This document shows, piece after piece, positions 8,411 to 16,950 of a DNA stretch of 24,136 bases. The notes under the pieces are model-generated. The model searched no databases and was not told the origin of the DNA. It worked only from the letters and a program-made list of their open reading frames with translations. A program made the translations under genes and the position numbers. This stretch comes from CAYVFC01 sp964450715 (GTDB lineage: Bacteria; Myxococcota_A; Polyangia; Polyangiales; JAFGIB01), in the NCBI GenBank assembly GCA_964450715.1, contig CAYVFC010000124.1, forward strand, positions 1 to 24,136. The letters are read 5' to 3'. Each line of letters opens with the position of its first letter. Position 1 is the first letter of the stretch.

Positions 8411-8591
8411 GTAAGGAGGCACCGCAAAATAAACGATACGAGACCGGGCGCGTTAGCGGAGCGCAATCGCGAGCGCGCCCGCAGGAATACCGCAGCAATA
8501 GCCGCGCTCGAAGGTAGAAGGGACAAATCGGCCGCCGGTCCGGGGATCCAGCGCGTGTATCGGAGTGCTTGCGGTAACTCTTGCCGGTCGG

Positions 8592-10184
8592 TCAGAGCGC
8601 CCCGCGGGCCATAATGAACATGGCGACGGCCACGAAGAGAAGCGCCAAACACAGAGCGGTGGTCAGCACGATGAGCGTGGCCCGGGTGCGTTGCGCGCGG
8701 CCGCCGGCCGAGCGGTCGCCGGCTGCGGCCATGATAGCGCGTGCGCGCGAGGCGGCGTCCAGGCCGCGCTGCAGCACGTACAGGGCCAGCGCCAGCCCGG
8801 CCAGGGTTATGGCGACAAGCGCGTACCAGCGTAGCGTCTGTCGCCTGCGGTCGAGAAGCGCGCGCTGCCCGGGCAGGCTGGAAGCGGTCTCGGGAGGCGG
8901 TATGAGCAGGCCTTCCAGCGGCGCCAGTAAAAAGGCGGCCTGCTTCTGAAGATCAGCAACAAGGAACCGTTGCGGTTGCTCGGCAACCGAGCGGGCGTAC
9001 GCGTCGTCCGGGTCGGCCCGACTAGCGAAGCGGGCGATGGCCCCGAGCGCATCTTCCTCGCTCTGACCGGCGTGGCGGCGGTAGAAGAGCCGCGCGGCGG
9101 TCGACTCGCCGCCGAATCGATCGCGGCCGGCCTGCAGCCGCCATACGCCGCCCTGGGCGAGCCGAAACGGCAGAGCGGCGGCCCGGGTGCAGTCGCTCGA
9201 CGAGCCGGTGAAGAGCCAGCGCCCCGGTAAAAAGGCGTCCACCATGCAACCGCGCGGCTCGCCCCTCTGTTGCAGCTGGAACCGGGGCTGCTGCCGAGGG
9301 CCGTAGACCGAACGCGAGAGGCGCAGACTGGAGGCGGCCAGGGCCACGGGCAGCCGTACCGCGCGCGAGGCTACCCTGACGCCGTCGCGTAGCGCGTGTA
9401 GGCGCAGCGTGGCCTCGAGCCCATGGGTGACCACCGGAAGCTCGACGATGGCCGCAGTCCGTGGCGATGGCCTGTCGCTGCCGTCGAGAGGCGTAACCGA
9501 GCTGTTGCCCTCGAGAGCGATGGTGGCGGCGGGCTCGCCCACCCGCACGAGAAGCTCGCATCGCTGCTCGGGCACGCAGATGCCCCCCTTGACCCGCAGC
9601 TCGAGCGCCGAGGGCGGCTCGCCCTGGCCGGTCGCCTGCACCGCCTGGGCGGAGAGGTGCTGCGCCTGTGCCTGCTGCTCGCGCCCGACCGGTCGTAGCG
9701 GCGCGGCCCGCTCCCCGACCCGCAGCTCGGCGCTGGCCACCGCGCGCGCGGCTTCCGTTCCGGCGGTCGCGCGCAGGGCGAAGCGGCCCTGGCGGCCGGC
9801 CGGCAAGCGCAGCAGCCCCTCGCGGCTTCGGCCGAGGCCGGGTTCGAGGTCGCGCGCGTCGCTCGTGCTTCCCGCGGAATCGAGCAGCTCCACGCGAATA
9901 GAAGCATCAATGACCTCCGGGCCCTTCACGCTGGTCAGATGCCCCAGCAAAAAGGCGCGCACCGGTACGGTATCCCCCGGTCGGGCCGCGGGAGGAAAAA
10001 CCATCAGCAGATCTTGATCTATCTCCACCCGTTCGGTAATCAGCACGCTGAGCAGGGCGAGAGCGGCGGCCGCGGGCGACGCGAACAGGACAAACAGCCC
10101 GACCATGCGGTGTAGAAAGGGGTCGCGACCGCGCCTTTCGACCGCCTCGGTTTGCGGCCCGTTCTCTGTCGCCTTTGCTCGCAC
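8592..10184 (-). CDS. Membrane-anchored protein with macroglobulin MG2-like domain
   Basis: About 530 residues from the GTG at 10184. The start is uncertain: a TTG at 10241 would overlap the divergent gene, and an ATG at 10106 gives a shorter form. A transmembrane helix near the N-terminus (MVGLFVLFASPAAAALALL) is followed by a long extracytoplasmic part and two C-terminal helices around LRWYALVAITLAGLALALYV and LIVLTTALCLALLFVAVAMF. Just after the first helix, FPPAARPGDTVPVRAFLLGH followed by a VELLDSAG strand resembles the MG2 beta-sandwich of alpha-2-macroglobulin-type proteins, which is an inference from pattern only. No thioester motif was seen. It is divergent from the transporter genes and may share a control region with them. 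Function unknown. Confidence 0.7.
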   Translation of the reverse strand: MRAKATENGPQTEAVERRGRDPFLHRMVGLFVLFASPAAAALALLSVLITERVEIDQDLLMVFPPAARPGDTVPVRAFLLGHLTSVKGPEVIDASIRVELLDSAGSTSDARDLEPGLGRSREGLLRLPAGRQGRFALRATAGTEAARAVASAELRVGERAAPLRPVGREQQAQAQHLSAQAVQATGQGEPPSALELRVKGGICVPEQRCELLVRVGEPAATIALEGNSSVTPLDGSDRPSPRTAAIVELPVVTHGLEATLRLHALRDGVRVASRAVRLPVALAASSLRLSRSVYGPRQQPRFQLQQRGEPRGCMVDAFLPGRWLFTGSSSDCTRAAALPFRLAQGGVWRLQAGRDRFGGESTAARLFYRRHAGQSEEDALGAIARFASRADPDDAYARSVAEQPQRFLVADLQKQAAFLLAPLEGLLIPPPETASSLPGQRALLDRRRQTLRWYALVAITLAGLALALYVLQRGLDAASRARAIMAAAGDRSAGGRAQRTRATLIVLTTALCLALLFVAVAMFIMARGAL

Positions 10185-10215
10185 GCCGATCACCCCACCA
10201 CCAGTGTTCAACCCG

Positions 10216-10220
10216 GGAGG
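10216..10220 (+). promoter_or_regulatory. Ribosome binding site fixing the solute-binding protein start
   Basis: GGAGG lies 8 nt before the ATG at 10229. This supports that start over the upstream in-frame start at 10175, whose extra residues would put a non-signal sequence before the signal peptide. Confidence 0.7.
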
Positions 10221-10228
10221 GATGCCAG

Positions 10229-11521
10229 ATGTTATCACCAAAGACGCTGTCGTTGCCGCTGCCGTTGCTGTTTTACCTTGCCGCCATCTGCCTTTGCTCC
10301 GTCCACTGCTCGAAACAGCAGGCGGCAGAGGAAGAGGCCGCCCCCGCTACCGCGGCGGTCGAGAAACCGGCCGTGCCTGCCGCGCCCGCCAAGCCCAAGA
10401 CCCCGGGCGTCAGCGACACCGAGGTGGTGATCGGGGTCACCAACCCGCTGTCGGGACCTGCCGCCGGCTGGGGCGTGCCCATCACCGGAGGGATGCAGGC
10501 CTGGGTGGACGAGCTCAACGACAAGGGCGGCATCCACGGCCGCAAGCTCAAGCTCATCATCAAGGACGACGGCTACAACCCGGCCCGAGCGCTCAGCAAC
10601 CTGCAGGAAATGAAGGACCAGGTGCTGGCCATCGCCGGCCAGCTGGGCTCCGCCCCCTCGGCTGCCTGCAAGGACTTCTATCCGGAAAACAAGATACCCC
10701 TGATACACGGCTACGCGAACGTGGATATCTACGCAAAGCAGCCCAAGGAGAAGCAGAAGTACTACTTCATCGCCTATCCCGACTACGAGAATGAAAACGA
10801 GTACTTTACCAAGTACGCCGTGGAGAAGCTCAAGGCGAAGAAGATCGCCCACTTCTACCAGAACGACGACTACGGCATGGGCGCCAACGCCGGGATCAAG
10901 AAGGCTCTGGCGGCGCTTGCGGGCCAGGCCGAGCTGGTGGCCGAGGTCCCCTACGAGGCGACCGAACGGGCCTTCAACACCCACGCGCTCAAGCTCAAGC
11001 AGTCCCAGGCGGATACCGTGATCATCACCACCATGATGTCGGCCGCCGCTCTCATCAGCAAGGAGCTAGCCAAGATCGACTACAAGCCCACGGTGGTCGG
11101 CAACTTCACCGTCGGCGATCCGATCATGTTCGCCATCGCCGGCGATGCCTGGGAGGGCACCTACGTCAGCGTGCCGGGCCACATCGGCACCCCGGGCGCC
11201 GACGAGGCGGCAGACAAGGTCGCCGCCGTGCTGACCGGCCGCAATGAGAAGCTGAAGGGCAAGGAGATGCTGGCGCTGTTCGGCGCGGCCACCATCATGC
11301 ACCTGAGCGAGGGCATGAAGAACGCGGGCAAGGATCTCACCCGCGAGTCGCTGATCGCGGGCATGGAGAAGATAAAGGATTTCAAACCCGAGGGCATGGG
11401 AGCCCCGGTCACTTATTCCGCCGAGCGCCACCACGGGGTCAACTCCATCCGCCCCTGCCAGGCCAAGGACAAGAAGCTCAACCCGCTGGGCGACTACGTG
11501 GTCTTCGCTCCCAAGTTCTGA
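10229..11521 (+). CDS. ABC transporter solute-binding lipoprotein, LIV/HAAT family
   Basis: The protein is 430 residues. A signal peptide runs from MLSPKTLS through a hydrophobic stretch to a Cys cluster at positions 21, 23 and 27. Cys27 (SVHCSKQQ) is the likely lipidation site, although His at -1 is unusual for a lipobox. A low-complexity Ala/Glu/Pro linker follows, then the family's first strand VVIGVTNPLSGPAAGWGVP and the helix GMQAWVDELNDKGGIHGRKL, typical of LivJ/LivK-like type I periplasmic binding proteins (Peripla_BP_6). It delivers its ligand to the LivHM permease encoded at 16951-18887. Relatives bind amino acids, amides or aromatic and other carboxylates. Linkage to an acyl-CoA synthetase favours a carboxylate, but this is inference. 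Confidence 0.93.
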   Translation: MLSPKTLSLPLPLLFYLAAICLCSVHCSKQQAAEEEAAPATAAVEKPAVPAAPAKPKTPGVSDTEVVIGVTNPLSGPAAGWGVPITGGMQAWVDELNDKGGIHGRKLKLIIKDDGYNPARALSNLQEMKDQVLAIAGQLGSAPSAACKDFYPENKIPLIHGYANVDIYAKQPKEKQKYYFIAYPDYENENEYFTKYAVEKLKAKKIAHFYQNDDYGMGANAGIKKALAALAGQAELVAEVPYEATERAFNTHALKLKQSQADTVIITTMMSAAALISKELAKIDYKPTVVGNFTVGDPIMFAIAGDAWEGTYVSVPGHIGTPGADEAADKVAAVLTGRNEKLKGKEMLALFGAATIMHLSEGMKNAGKDLTRESLIAGMEKIKDFKPEGMGAPVTYSAERHHGVNSIRPCQAKDKKLNPLGDYVVFAPKF

Positions 11522-11533
11522 GCCGATCCAGGC

Positions 11534-12286
11534 GTGCCGCTACTCGAGGTCGACCAGCTGGGGATCAGCTTCGGCGGCGTACAGGCGCTCGCCGACGTCG
11601 ATCTCGAGATGGAGCCCGGCCAGATACTGGCCGTCATCGGCCCCAACGGGTCGGGCAAGACCACGCTCTTCAACTGTATATCCGCGGTCTACCGGCCCCA
11701 GCAGGGCCGGATACGCTACCAGGGCGAGAGCCTGCTCGGGCTCTCGCCCGACCGGGTGGCCGAGCGGGGGGTGGCGCGCACCTTCCAGAACCTCAGGCTT
11801 TTCGGCCAGATGACGGTGCTGGACAACCTGCTGCTGGGCAGGCACATCTCCTTCCGCAAGAACTTTCTGCACGCTCTATTCAGAATCCGCCGGGAAGAGA
11901 TCGCGCATCGCGAGAAGGGAGAGGAGCTGATCGATTTTCTACAGCTCGAGCGCTACCGCAAGCAGGCCATCTCGGACTGCCCCTACGGGGTGCAGAAGCG
12001 GGCCGAGCTGGGGCGCGCGCTGGCGCTCGAGCCCCGGCTGCTTTTGCTGGACGAGCCCTTCAGCGGGCTGACGGCCGAGGAGAAGAGCGAGACCGCTTAT
12101 CTCATCCACGAGATCCGGGGACGATTCGGGCCGGCCATCCTGTTGGTGGAGCATGATCTCCGCCTCACCTCCTCGCTGGCCGACAGCATGGTGGCGCTGG
12201 TATCCGGACGGAAGGTAGCCTCCGGCAAACCGGAAGAGGTCCTCGAGCACCCGGAGGTGGTGCGCGCCTACGTGGGCGAAGCCTGA
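11534..12286 (+). CDS. livG: LIV-type ABC transporter ATP-binding protein LivG
   Basis: The protein is 250 residues from a GTG start, with only 12 bp between it and the preceding stop. Walker A is GPNGSGKTT at 36-44. The LivG-specific ARTFQNLRLFGQMTVLDNLL segment follows, the signature region is CPYGVQKRAELGRALA, and Walker B is LLLLDEPFSGL. It hydrolyses ATP at the cytoplasmic face of the LivHM permease as a heterodimer with LivF. The signature departs from the canonical LSGGQ (PYGVQ), which is normal for LivG proteins. It is co-transcribed with its neighbours. The Shine-Dalgarno is weak, so translation may depend on the upstream gene. Confidence 0.95.
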   Translation: MPLLEVDQLGISFGGVQALADVDLEMEPGQILAVIGPNGSGKTTLFNCISAVYRPQQGRIRYQGESLLGLSPDRVAERGVARTFQNLRLFGQMTVLDNLLLGRHISFRKNFLHALFRIRREEIAHREKGEELIDFLQLERYRKQAISDCPYGVQKRAELGRALALEPRLLLLDEPFSGLTAEEKSETAYLIHEIRGRFGPAILLVEHDLRLTSSLADSMVALVSGRKVASGKPEEVLEHPEVVRAYVGEA

Positions 12287-12299
12287 AAGGCGTCATGCG

Positions 12300-13142
12300 A
12301 TGAACCAGGCGGTCAGTCAGAGCAACATGTCCGGCAGCGCCTCCGATCAGACCGCGAAAGAGGCCGGCGCCCCGCTGTTGCGGGTGGCCAACATCGAGAC
12401 GCTCTACTTCGATCGCATCTGCGTGCTGCGCGGGCTGTCGCTCGAGGTCAAGGCCGGGCAGATCTTCGCCATCATCGGCCCCAACGGCGCGGGCAAGACC
12501 ACCCTGCTCAGAACCGTGGCCGGGCTGCTCAAGGACCAGCCCAAGAAAGGGGTGATCGAGCTCGGTGAAAAACGCATCGAGCGCCGCGCCCCGGAAAGGG
12601 TGGCCTCGCTGGGGGTGGTCTACGTTCCGGAGGACCGGGGGCTTTTTCGGGAGCTGAGCGTCGAGGAGAACCTGGATCTGGGCTGCTGGGGCCTGTCCCG
12701 GGAGACGGCCGCCGAGCGGCTCGGGGCCGTCCACCGGCTCTTCCCGGTTCTCGGACAGAAGAGGCGTATACAGGCCGAAAACCTCTCCGGCGGGCAGCAG
12801 CAGATGCTGGCCGTGGCCCGGGCGCTTTTACGCAAGCCGCGCCTGCTGATGATCGACGAGCCGTCGCTGGGGCTGGCGCCGCTGGTGGCCCGCGAGGTGT
12901 ACAGCGCGCTGGGGGAGATCAGCCGCAGCGGCACCACCATCCTGCTGGTGGAGCAGAACGCGCGGCTGGCGCTCGGCATCGCCCACTACTGCTACATCAT
13001 GGAGAGCGGGCGCATCGTGCTGGAAGGTACACCCGAACAGCTGGGCGAGAACGACGACGTCAAGGAGCTGTACCTGGGCATGGGAAGCGACTCGAGCGCC
13101 GGCAAGCAGTGGAAGCTGTACCGCAAGCGGAGGACTTGGTGA
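12300..13142 (+). CDS. livF: LIV-type ABC transporter ATP-binding protein LivF
   Basis: The protein is 280 residues. The ATG at 12300 follows AAAGG at about 9 nt. Walker A is GPNGAGKTT at 60-68, the signature is LSGGQQQMLAVARALL from residue 162, and Walker B is LLMIDEPSLGLAP. It is longer than the usual roughly 235 residues. There is a Ser/Gln-rich N-terminal extension of about 25 residues (an internal ATG at 12327 would shorten it) and a basic aromatic tail ending KLYRKRRTW. From memory, similar basic tails occur in LivF homologues encoded next to acyl-CoA synthetases, which may mark a subfamily. The stop codon overlaps the start of the synthetase gene. Confidence 0.95.
   Translation: MNQAVSQSNMSGSASDQTAKEAGAPLLRVANIETLYFDRICVLRGLSLEVKAGQIFAIIGPNGAGKTTLLRTVAGLLKDQPKKGVIELGEKRIERRAPERVASLGVVYVPEDRGLFRELSVEENLDLGCWGLSRETAAERLGAVHRLFPVLGQKRRIQAENLSGGQQQMLAVARALLRKPRLLMIDEPSLGLAPLVAREVYSALGEISRSGTTILLVEQNARLALGIAHYCYIMESGRIVLEGTPEQLGENDDVKELYLGMGSDSSAGKQWKLYRKRRTW
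13129..13133 (+). promoter_or_regulatory. Ribosome binding site inside the end of livF
   Basis: GGAGG lies 5 nt before the GTG at 13139 and inside the last codons of livF. It decides the synthetase start and, with the GTGA stop/start overlap, points to translational coupling. Confidence 0.7.
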
Positions 13143-14968
13143 GCGGCGCGGCGAGCACCGAGCGGGTGGACGAACGGGCGGGCAACCTGCCCGAGCTGTT
13201 CTTCCGCCAGGTCGAGCGGCTGGGCGGGCGGGTGGCGCTGCGCCACAAGGACCGCGGGATCTGGAACCCGGTCTGCTGGCGCCAGTACGGACAGACCGTG
13301 CGCCGGGTCTCGGCCGCGCTCTTGGCCCACGGCCTTCAACCCGGAGAGCGGGTGGCCATTTTGGGGGACAACCGGCCGGAGTGGCTCTACTGCCACCTGG
13401 GCACCATGAGCGCGGCCGGGGTGACCTGCGGCATCTACGCCACCTCCTCGCCCGAGGAGATCGCCTACCTGGTCGAGCACTCCGAGTCGAAGATCCTCTT
13501 CGTGGAAAACGAGGAGCAGGCCGACAAGGTCTTTGGGATCATCGACCAGCTGCAGGTCGAAAAGGTGGTGATCTGGGATCCGCAGGGGATGTGGGGCTTT
13601 TCCCATCCGCGGGCGCTGTTCTTCGACGCGTTCCTGCAACAGGGCGATGAATACAGCGAGCAGAATCCGGACGCCGTGGAGGAACGCCGGTTTTTCATCG
13701 AGCCCGAGGATACGGCGCTCATCATCTATACCTCGGGCACCACCGGCCGGCCCAAGGGGGCGATGATCAGCCACCGCAACATACTCTGCGCCGCCGACTG
13801 CATCATCGCCACCATCAAGCCGAGCGACCGGGACGAGCTTTTGTCGTATCTACCCCTGGCCCACATCTACGAGAACCTGTTCGCGGTCTTCTACGCCGTG
13901 GCCGTCGGCGCCCGCGTCAACTTCGTGGAGAGCCTGGAGACGCTGGCGGTGAACCTGCGCGAGGTCTCGCCCACCATCTTCACCAGCGTGCCGCGCATCT
14001 GGGAGAAATTCGTCTCCGCGGTGGAGATCCGCATGGCCGACTCCACCCCCTTCAAGCGCCTGATGTACCGGCTGGCGCTGACTGTGGGCCTCGGGCGCTT
14101 TCGCAGCCCGCAGGGGTCGGGCCGGCGCTTCTTCTGGAGCCTGGCCTACTGGCCGCTGTACTGGACGGTGCTGTACCACCTGAAGCGCCAGCTCGGCTTC
14201 GAGCGGGTAAGGCACGCGGTCTGCGGGGCTGCCCCGGCCAGCCCGGAGCTGTTCGAGTGGTACAACGCCGTGGGCATCCCGCTGCGCGAGGGGTACGGCC
14301 AGACCGAGTCGACCGGGGTGATCGCCATGCAGCGCCCCGACCGTTTCCGGCTGGGCTACGTGGGTGAAGCCGCCCCCGGGGTGGAGATCAAGATCGCCGA
14401 GGACGGCGAGATCCTGGCCAGATCGGACGGCGTGTTCAAGGGCTACTTCAAGGCCGCCGAGCTCACCGCCGAGACCGTGCGCGACGGCTGGCTGTACACC
14501 GGGGACGTGGGCAGCCTGCAGGACGGCTGCCTCAAGATCCTGGATCGCAAGAAGGACATCCTCATCACCCAGGGCGGCAAGAACGTCACCCCGGCCTTCA
14601 TCGAGAACAAGCTCAAGTTCAGCACCTATATCCAGGACGCGGTGGTGATCGGCGATGGCCGTAAGTACCTGACCGCGCTCATCCTCATCGACGAGGAGAA
14701 CGTCACCCGCTTTGCCCAGGACAATCGCGTGCCCTTTTCCACCTTTGCGGATCTCACCGCGAACCCCGAGATCGTCAAGCTCATCTCCCGCGAGGTGGAT
14801 AAAGTGAACAAAACCCTGGCCCGGGTGGAGACGGTCAAGAAGTTCCGGCTGCTGCCCCGCCGCTTCTACGCCGAGGACGGAGACGTCACCCCCACCCAGA
14901 AGGTCAAGCGCCGCCAGCTGGAGCGCACCTACCAGAGCCTGATCGAGTCCATGTACGGCGGCGGTTGA
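13139..14968 (+). CDS. Long-chain-type acyl-CoA synthetase (AMP-binding family)
   Basis: The protein is 609 residues from the GTG at 13139, chosen over an upstream in-frame ATG at 13109 because of the GGAGG and the GTGA overlap with livF. The adenylate-forming motifs are all present: phosphate loop YTSGTTGRPKG (197-207), GYGQTEST (from 385), YTGDVG, and DRKKDILITQGGKNVTP near the hinge. Order and length fit the long-chain fatty acyl-CoA synthetase (FadD15-like) group. The reaction is carboxylate plus ATP plus CoA giving acyl-CoA, AMP and pyrophosphate, at the cytoplasmic membrane face. No transmembrane segment is evident. Lying inside a Liv-type transport operon, it probably activates the imported compound. 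Chain length or aromatic preference cannot be told. Confidence 0.93.
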   Translation: MSGAASTERVDERAGNLPELFFRQVERLGGRVALRHKDRGIWNPVCWRQYGQTVRRVSAALLAHGLQPGERVAILGDNRPEWLYCHLGTMSAAGVTCGIYATSSPEEIAYLVEHSESKILFVENEEQADKVFGIIDQLQVEKVVIWDPQGMWGFSHPRALFFDAFLQQGDEYSEQNPDAVEERRFFIEPEDTALIIYTSGTTGRPKGAMISHRNILCAADCIIATIKPSDRDELLSYLPLAHIYENLFAVFYAVAVGARVNFVESLETLAVNLREVSPTIFTSVPRIWEKFVSAVEIRMADSTPFKRLMYRLALTVGLGRFRSPQGSGRRFFWSLAYWPLYWTVLYHLKRQLGFERVRHAVCGAAPASPELFEWYNAVGIPLREGYGQTESTGVIAMQRPDRFRLGYVGEAAPGVEIKIAEDGEILARSDGVFKGYFKAAELTAETVRDGWLYTGDVGSLQDGCLKILDRKKDILITQGGKNVTPAFIENKLKFSTYIQDAVVIGDGRKYLTALILIDEENVTRFAQDNRVPFSTFADLTANPEIVKLISREVDKVNKTLARVETVKKFRLLPRRFYAEDGDVTPTQKVKRRQLERTYQSLIESMYGGG

Positions 14969-14979
14969 GCGGTGAGTCC

Positions 14980-15543
14980 TTACGGCTCGAACTTCTTGCC
15001 CGCCTCCCAGGCCGGGGCCACGTACTCGCCGAGCTTCCAGTAGGCCTTGTCCGGGAAGGTGAAGATCAGGGGGGAGATCTTCTGCCAGTCGGGATTGCCG
15101 TCTACCAGCACCTCCTCGTCCGCGTGAACGGCGACCACCTCTCCGAAGTAGACCGTGTCCACGGCCAGCGGCACGACGTGCTTGACATTGCACTCGATGT
15201 TCATGCGGCACTTCTCGATCAGGGGCACGCCGGATAGCTCCCCCTCGAAGGTCTCGAAAACCTTTGACTTGTCCACCCTCTGCCCCGAGCGCAGGCCGCA
15301 CCAGTCCGTGGCCTCGACCAGCTCCGGGCCGGGGATGTTCAGGCTGAAGGCCTCGTTCTGCTCGATGCCCCGGCAGGTGTAGTGCTTCGGGTTCAGCCCG
15401 CAGACCACGGTGACGGGCTGGATGTTGACGATGCCCAGAAAGGCCGCGGGCATGAAGTTGGCCTTGCCCTCGACCTCCGCTCCCACCAGCACCACGGGCA
15501 TGGGAAGGACAAAGGGTCCGGGATCGATTTTCACCTTGGCCAT
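14980..15543 (-). CDS. Flavin reductase-like FMN-binding domain protein
   Basis: The protein is 187 residues. The ATG at 15543 has a perfect AAGGAGG 4 nt upstream, so the longer in-frame start at 15585 is rejected. It begins FVLPMPVVLVGAEVEGKANF and continues MPAAFLGIVNIQPVTVVCGL, the split-barrel pattern of the flavin reductase-like family, where a backbone groove holds FMN. Members supply reduced flavin to two-component oxygenases or act as small redox proteins. Its partner is not apparent here. It sits 10 bp after the lipoprotein gene on the same strand and convergent to the acyl-CoA synthetase gene (11 bp apart). A role in processing the transported substrate is possible but not shown. 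Confidence 0.9.
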   Translation of the reverse strand: MAKVKIDPGPFVLPMPVVLVGAEVEGKANFMPAAFLGIVNIQPVTVVCGLNPKHYTCRGIEQNEAFSLNIPGPELVEATDWCGLRSGQRVDKSKVFETFEGELSGVPLIEKCRMNIECNVKHVVPLAVDTVYFGEVVAVHADEEVLVDGNPDWQKISPLIFTFPDKAYWKLGEYVAPAWEAGKKFEP

Positions 15544-15547
15544 GTAT

Positions 15548-15554
15548 CCTCCTT
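15548..15554 (-). promoter_or_regulatory. Perfect Shine-Dalgarno overlapping the upstream stop codon
   Basis: AAGGAGG on the minus strand shares its first A with the TGA of the lipoprotein gene. This fixes the flavin reductase start at 15543 and suggests that the two genes are translated from one message. Confidence 0.75.
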
Positions 15555-16813
15555 CAGGGGCGAATGGACGCGGGGAGGCTATCAAAAAAGAACCAGGTCA
15601 CATAGAGGAACTGCAGGTTGCATCCCGAGCAGAAGTACTCGGGGTCCTCCGGCAGCGCCGGCCGGCCGTCCATCCAGTGGTGGAGGATGACGTCCTGGGT
15701 CTCGTCATAGAGCCGGGTACGGATGAAATCGAACAGGTCGAGCGCCTGGTCGAGATAGCGGTCGTCACCGGTATTGCGGTAGAGGATCGACAGCGCGAGC
15801 AGCAGGTAGTTCTGGCTGGAGAGCGTCGCGTAATCCCGGCTGCTCGCCCCCATGACCGCGGCCGAGTAGGGCGAGTCGTAGCCGCCCCGCTCCGCGTCCT
15901 TCAACGGTTCCAGCGCGACCAAGACCTTCTCGGCCCTTTCCAGCGCCCCGGGCTGCGCGTCCAGCTCTTGCAGGCGGTTGAGCACCAGGATCATCATGGC
16001 GTTCGGGTACAGGTACAGATCGGTCGTTCCGGACTGAAAGAGGTAGCGCTCGCCGCCGGACGCGTCGATCTCTAGCGCGTTGGCGTCGATGGCGGCGACG
16101 ATCTGCAGGGCGCGATCGACCCGGCTCTGTACCAGGTCCGTATCCAGGTAGGTCGCGTACTGCAGGTTCAGAAGCGCCACCGCCGCGGTGATGGCGGTGG
16201 GGCCGTAGACCTCGAGCGCCCAGGAGCTGAGGCCGGTATCCTGCAGGTAGTCGCCGAAGATCTGCAAGGCGCTGTTGGTGGTATCGATGACCTGGTCGAG
16301 CTCCGCGATGAAATCCCGGTCGCCGGTGGCGTCGGCGTACTCGATGAGCCCCAGGGCGGCCATGATGACCTCCTCCAGGTTGGCCATGAAAAAGGCCATG
16401 TCGCCCGCGGCTTGTTGCAGCACTTCTAGGTCGTAATCGCGCGCGGCCAGGGCGATCGCCTCGGCCTCCGCATCGCCCTGCTGCTGGGCGACGCGCCCAT
16501 AAAAGCCCGCGCCGTAGAAAGGCGCGTCTCCCAGGTCCTCGGTCCAGTCGCCGCCGGCGCGGTCAAAACCCAGGGCATTGCTCTGCATCCGCAGGTAGAA
16601 CGCCTCCAGCTCTTGCAGCCGCTGCTGCCGCGCCGTGTCGCCCTGGTTGCCCGCGCCGTCCGGGCCGCCGGCGTCTACCAGCGGTGCCGCTGCATCGCCG
16701 CCGGGCTGCGTCTGGCCCGCGGACGGCTCGGCCGGGTCCTCGCTGCATCCCGCCAGCGCCAGCGGAGGAAACAGGAAGAGAAGCTGTACCGTTCGCTTTG
16801 CTGTCGCCCGCAA
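15554..16813 (-). CDS. Lipoprotein with helical toroid-like domain, TTG start
   Basis: The protein is 419 residues. The only start that gives a full signal peptide is the TTG at 16813, preceded by AAGGGG at 6 nt. The lipobox is LAGC with Cys23. Residues about 24-62 are a Pro/Gly/Asp/Gln-rich linker. The remainder is almost entirely helical, with repeated helix pairs (LIEYADATGDRDFI, LSILYRNTGDDRYLDQALDL) of the kind seen in six-hairpin alpha/alpha-toroid enzymes such as glycoside hydrolase or thioredoxin-associated epimerase-like domains. That is a fold-level resemblance only. A C-terminal CSGC motif is followed by NLQFLYVTWFFF. No catalytic residues can be assigned. It is probably anchored in the outer or inner membrane facing the periplasm, and is co-transcribed with the flavin reductase gene. 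Confidence 0.8.
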   Translation of the reverse strand: MRATAKRTVQLLFLFPPLALAGCSEDPAEPSAGQTQPGGDAAAPLVDAGGPDGAGNQGDTARQQRLQELEAFYLRMQSNALGFDRAGGDWTEDLGDAPFYGAGFYGRVAQQQGDAEAEAIALAARDYDLEVLQQAAGDMAFFMANLEEVIMAALGLIEYADATGDRDFIAELDQVIDTTNSALQIFGDYLQDTGLSSWALEVYGPTAITAAVALLNLQYATYLDTDLVQSRVDRALQIVAAIDANALEIDASGGERYLFQSGTTDLYLYPNAMMILVLNRLQELDAQPGALERAEKVLVALEPLKDAERGGYDSPYSAAVMGASSRDYATLSSQNYLLLALSILYRNTGDDRYLDQALDLFDFIRTRLYDETQDVILHHWMDGRPALPEDPEYFCSGCNLQFLYVTWFFFDSLPASIRP

Positions 16814-16950
16814 AGGTTTCCCCTTGTTTCCAACCCGGGTAGAGAATACATCGGAAGGCCCGTAGCGCGAACGGCGAGGGGTGACGATAGGCGATTTCGC
16901 GTCTGGCGTACGGTCCTCGCGTTCGAGGGGATGATTCCGGCTTCCGAGGG

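Noticed and set aside
13850..15301. 483-codon minus-strand frame across the acyl-CoA synthetase
   Set aside because: It is a high-GC shadow. The plus strand carries all adenylate-forming motifs, and this frame would also overlap the flavin reductase.
16814..16950. Divergent promoter between the lipoprotein and livM
   Set aside because: A promoter must exist there or upstream, but no hexamer pair of good quality was found on either strand.
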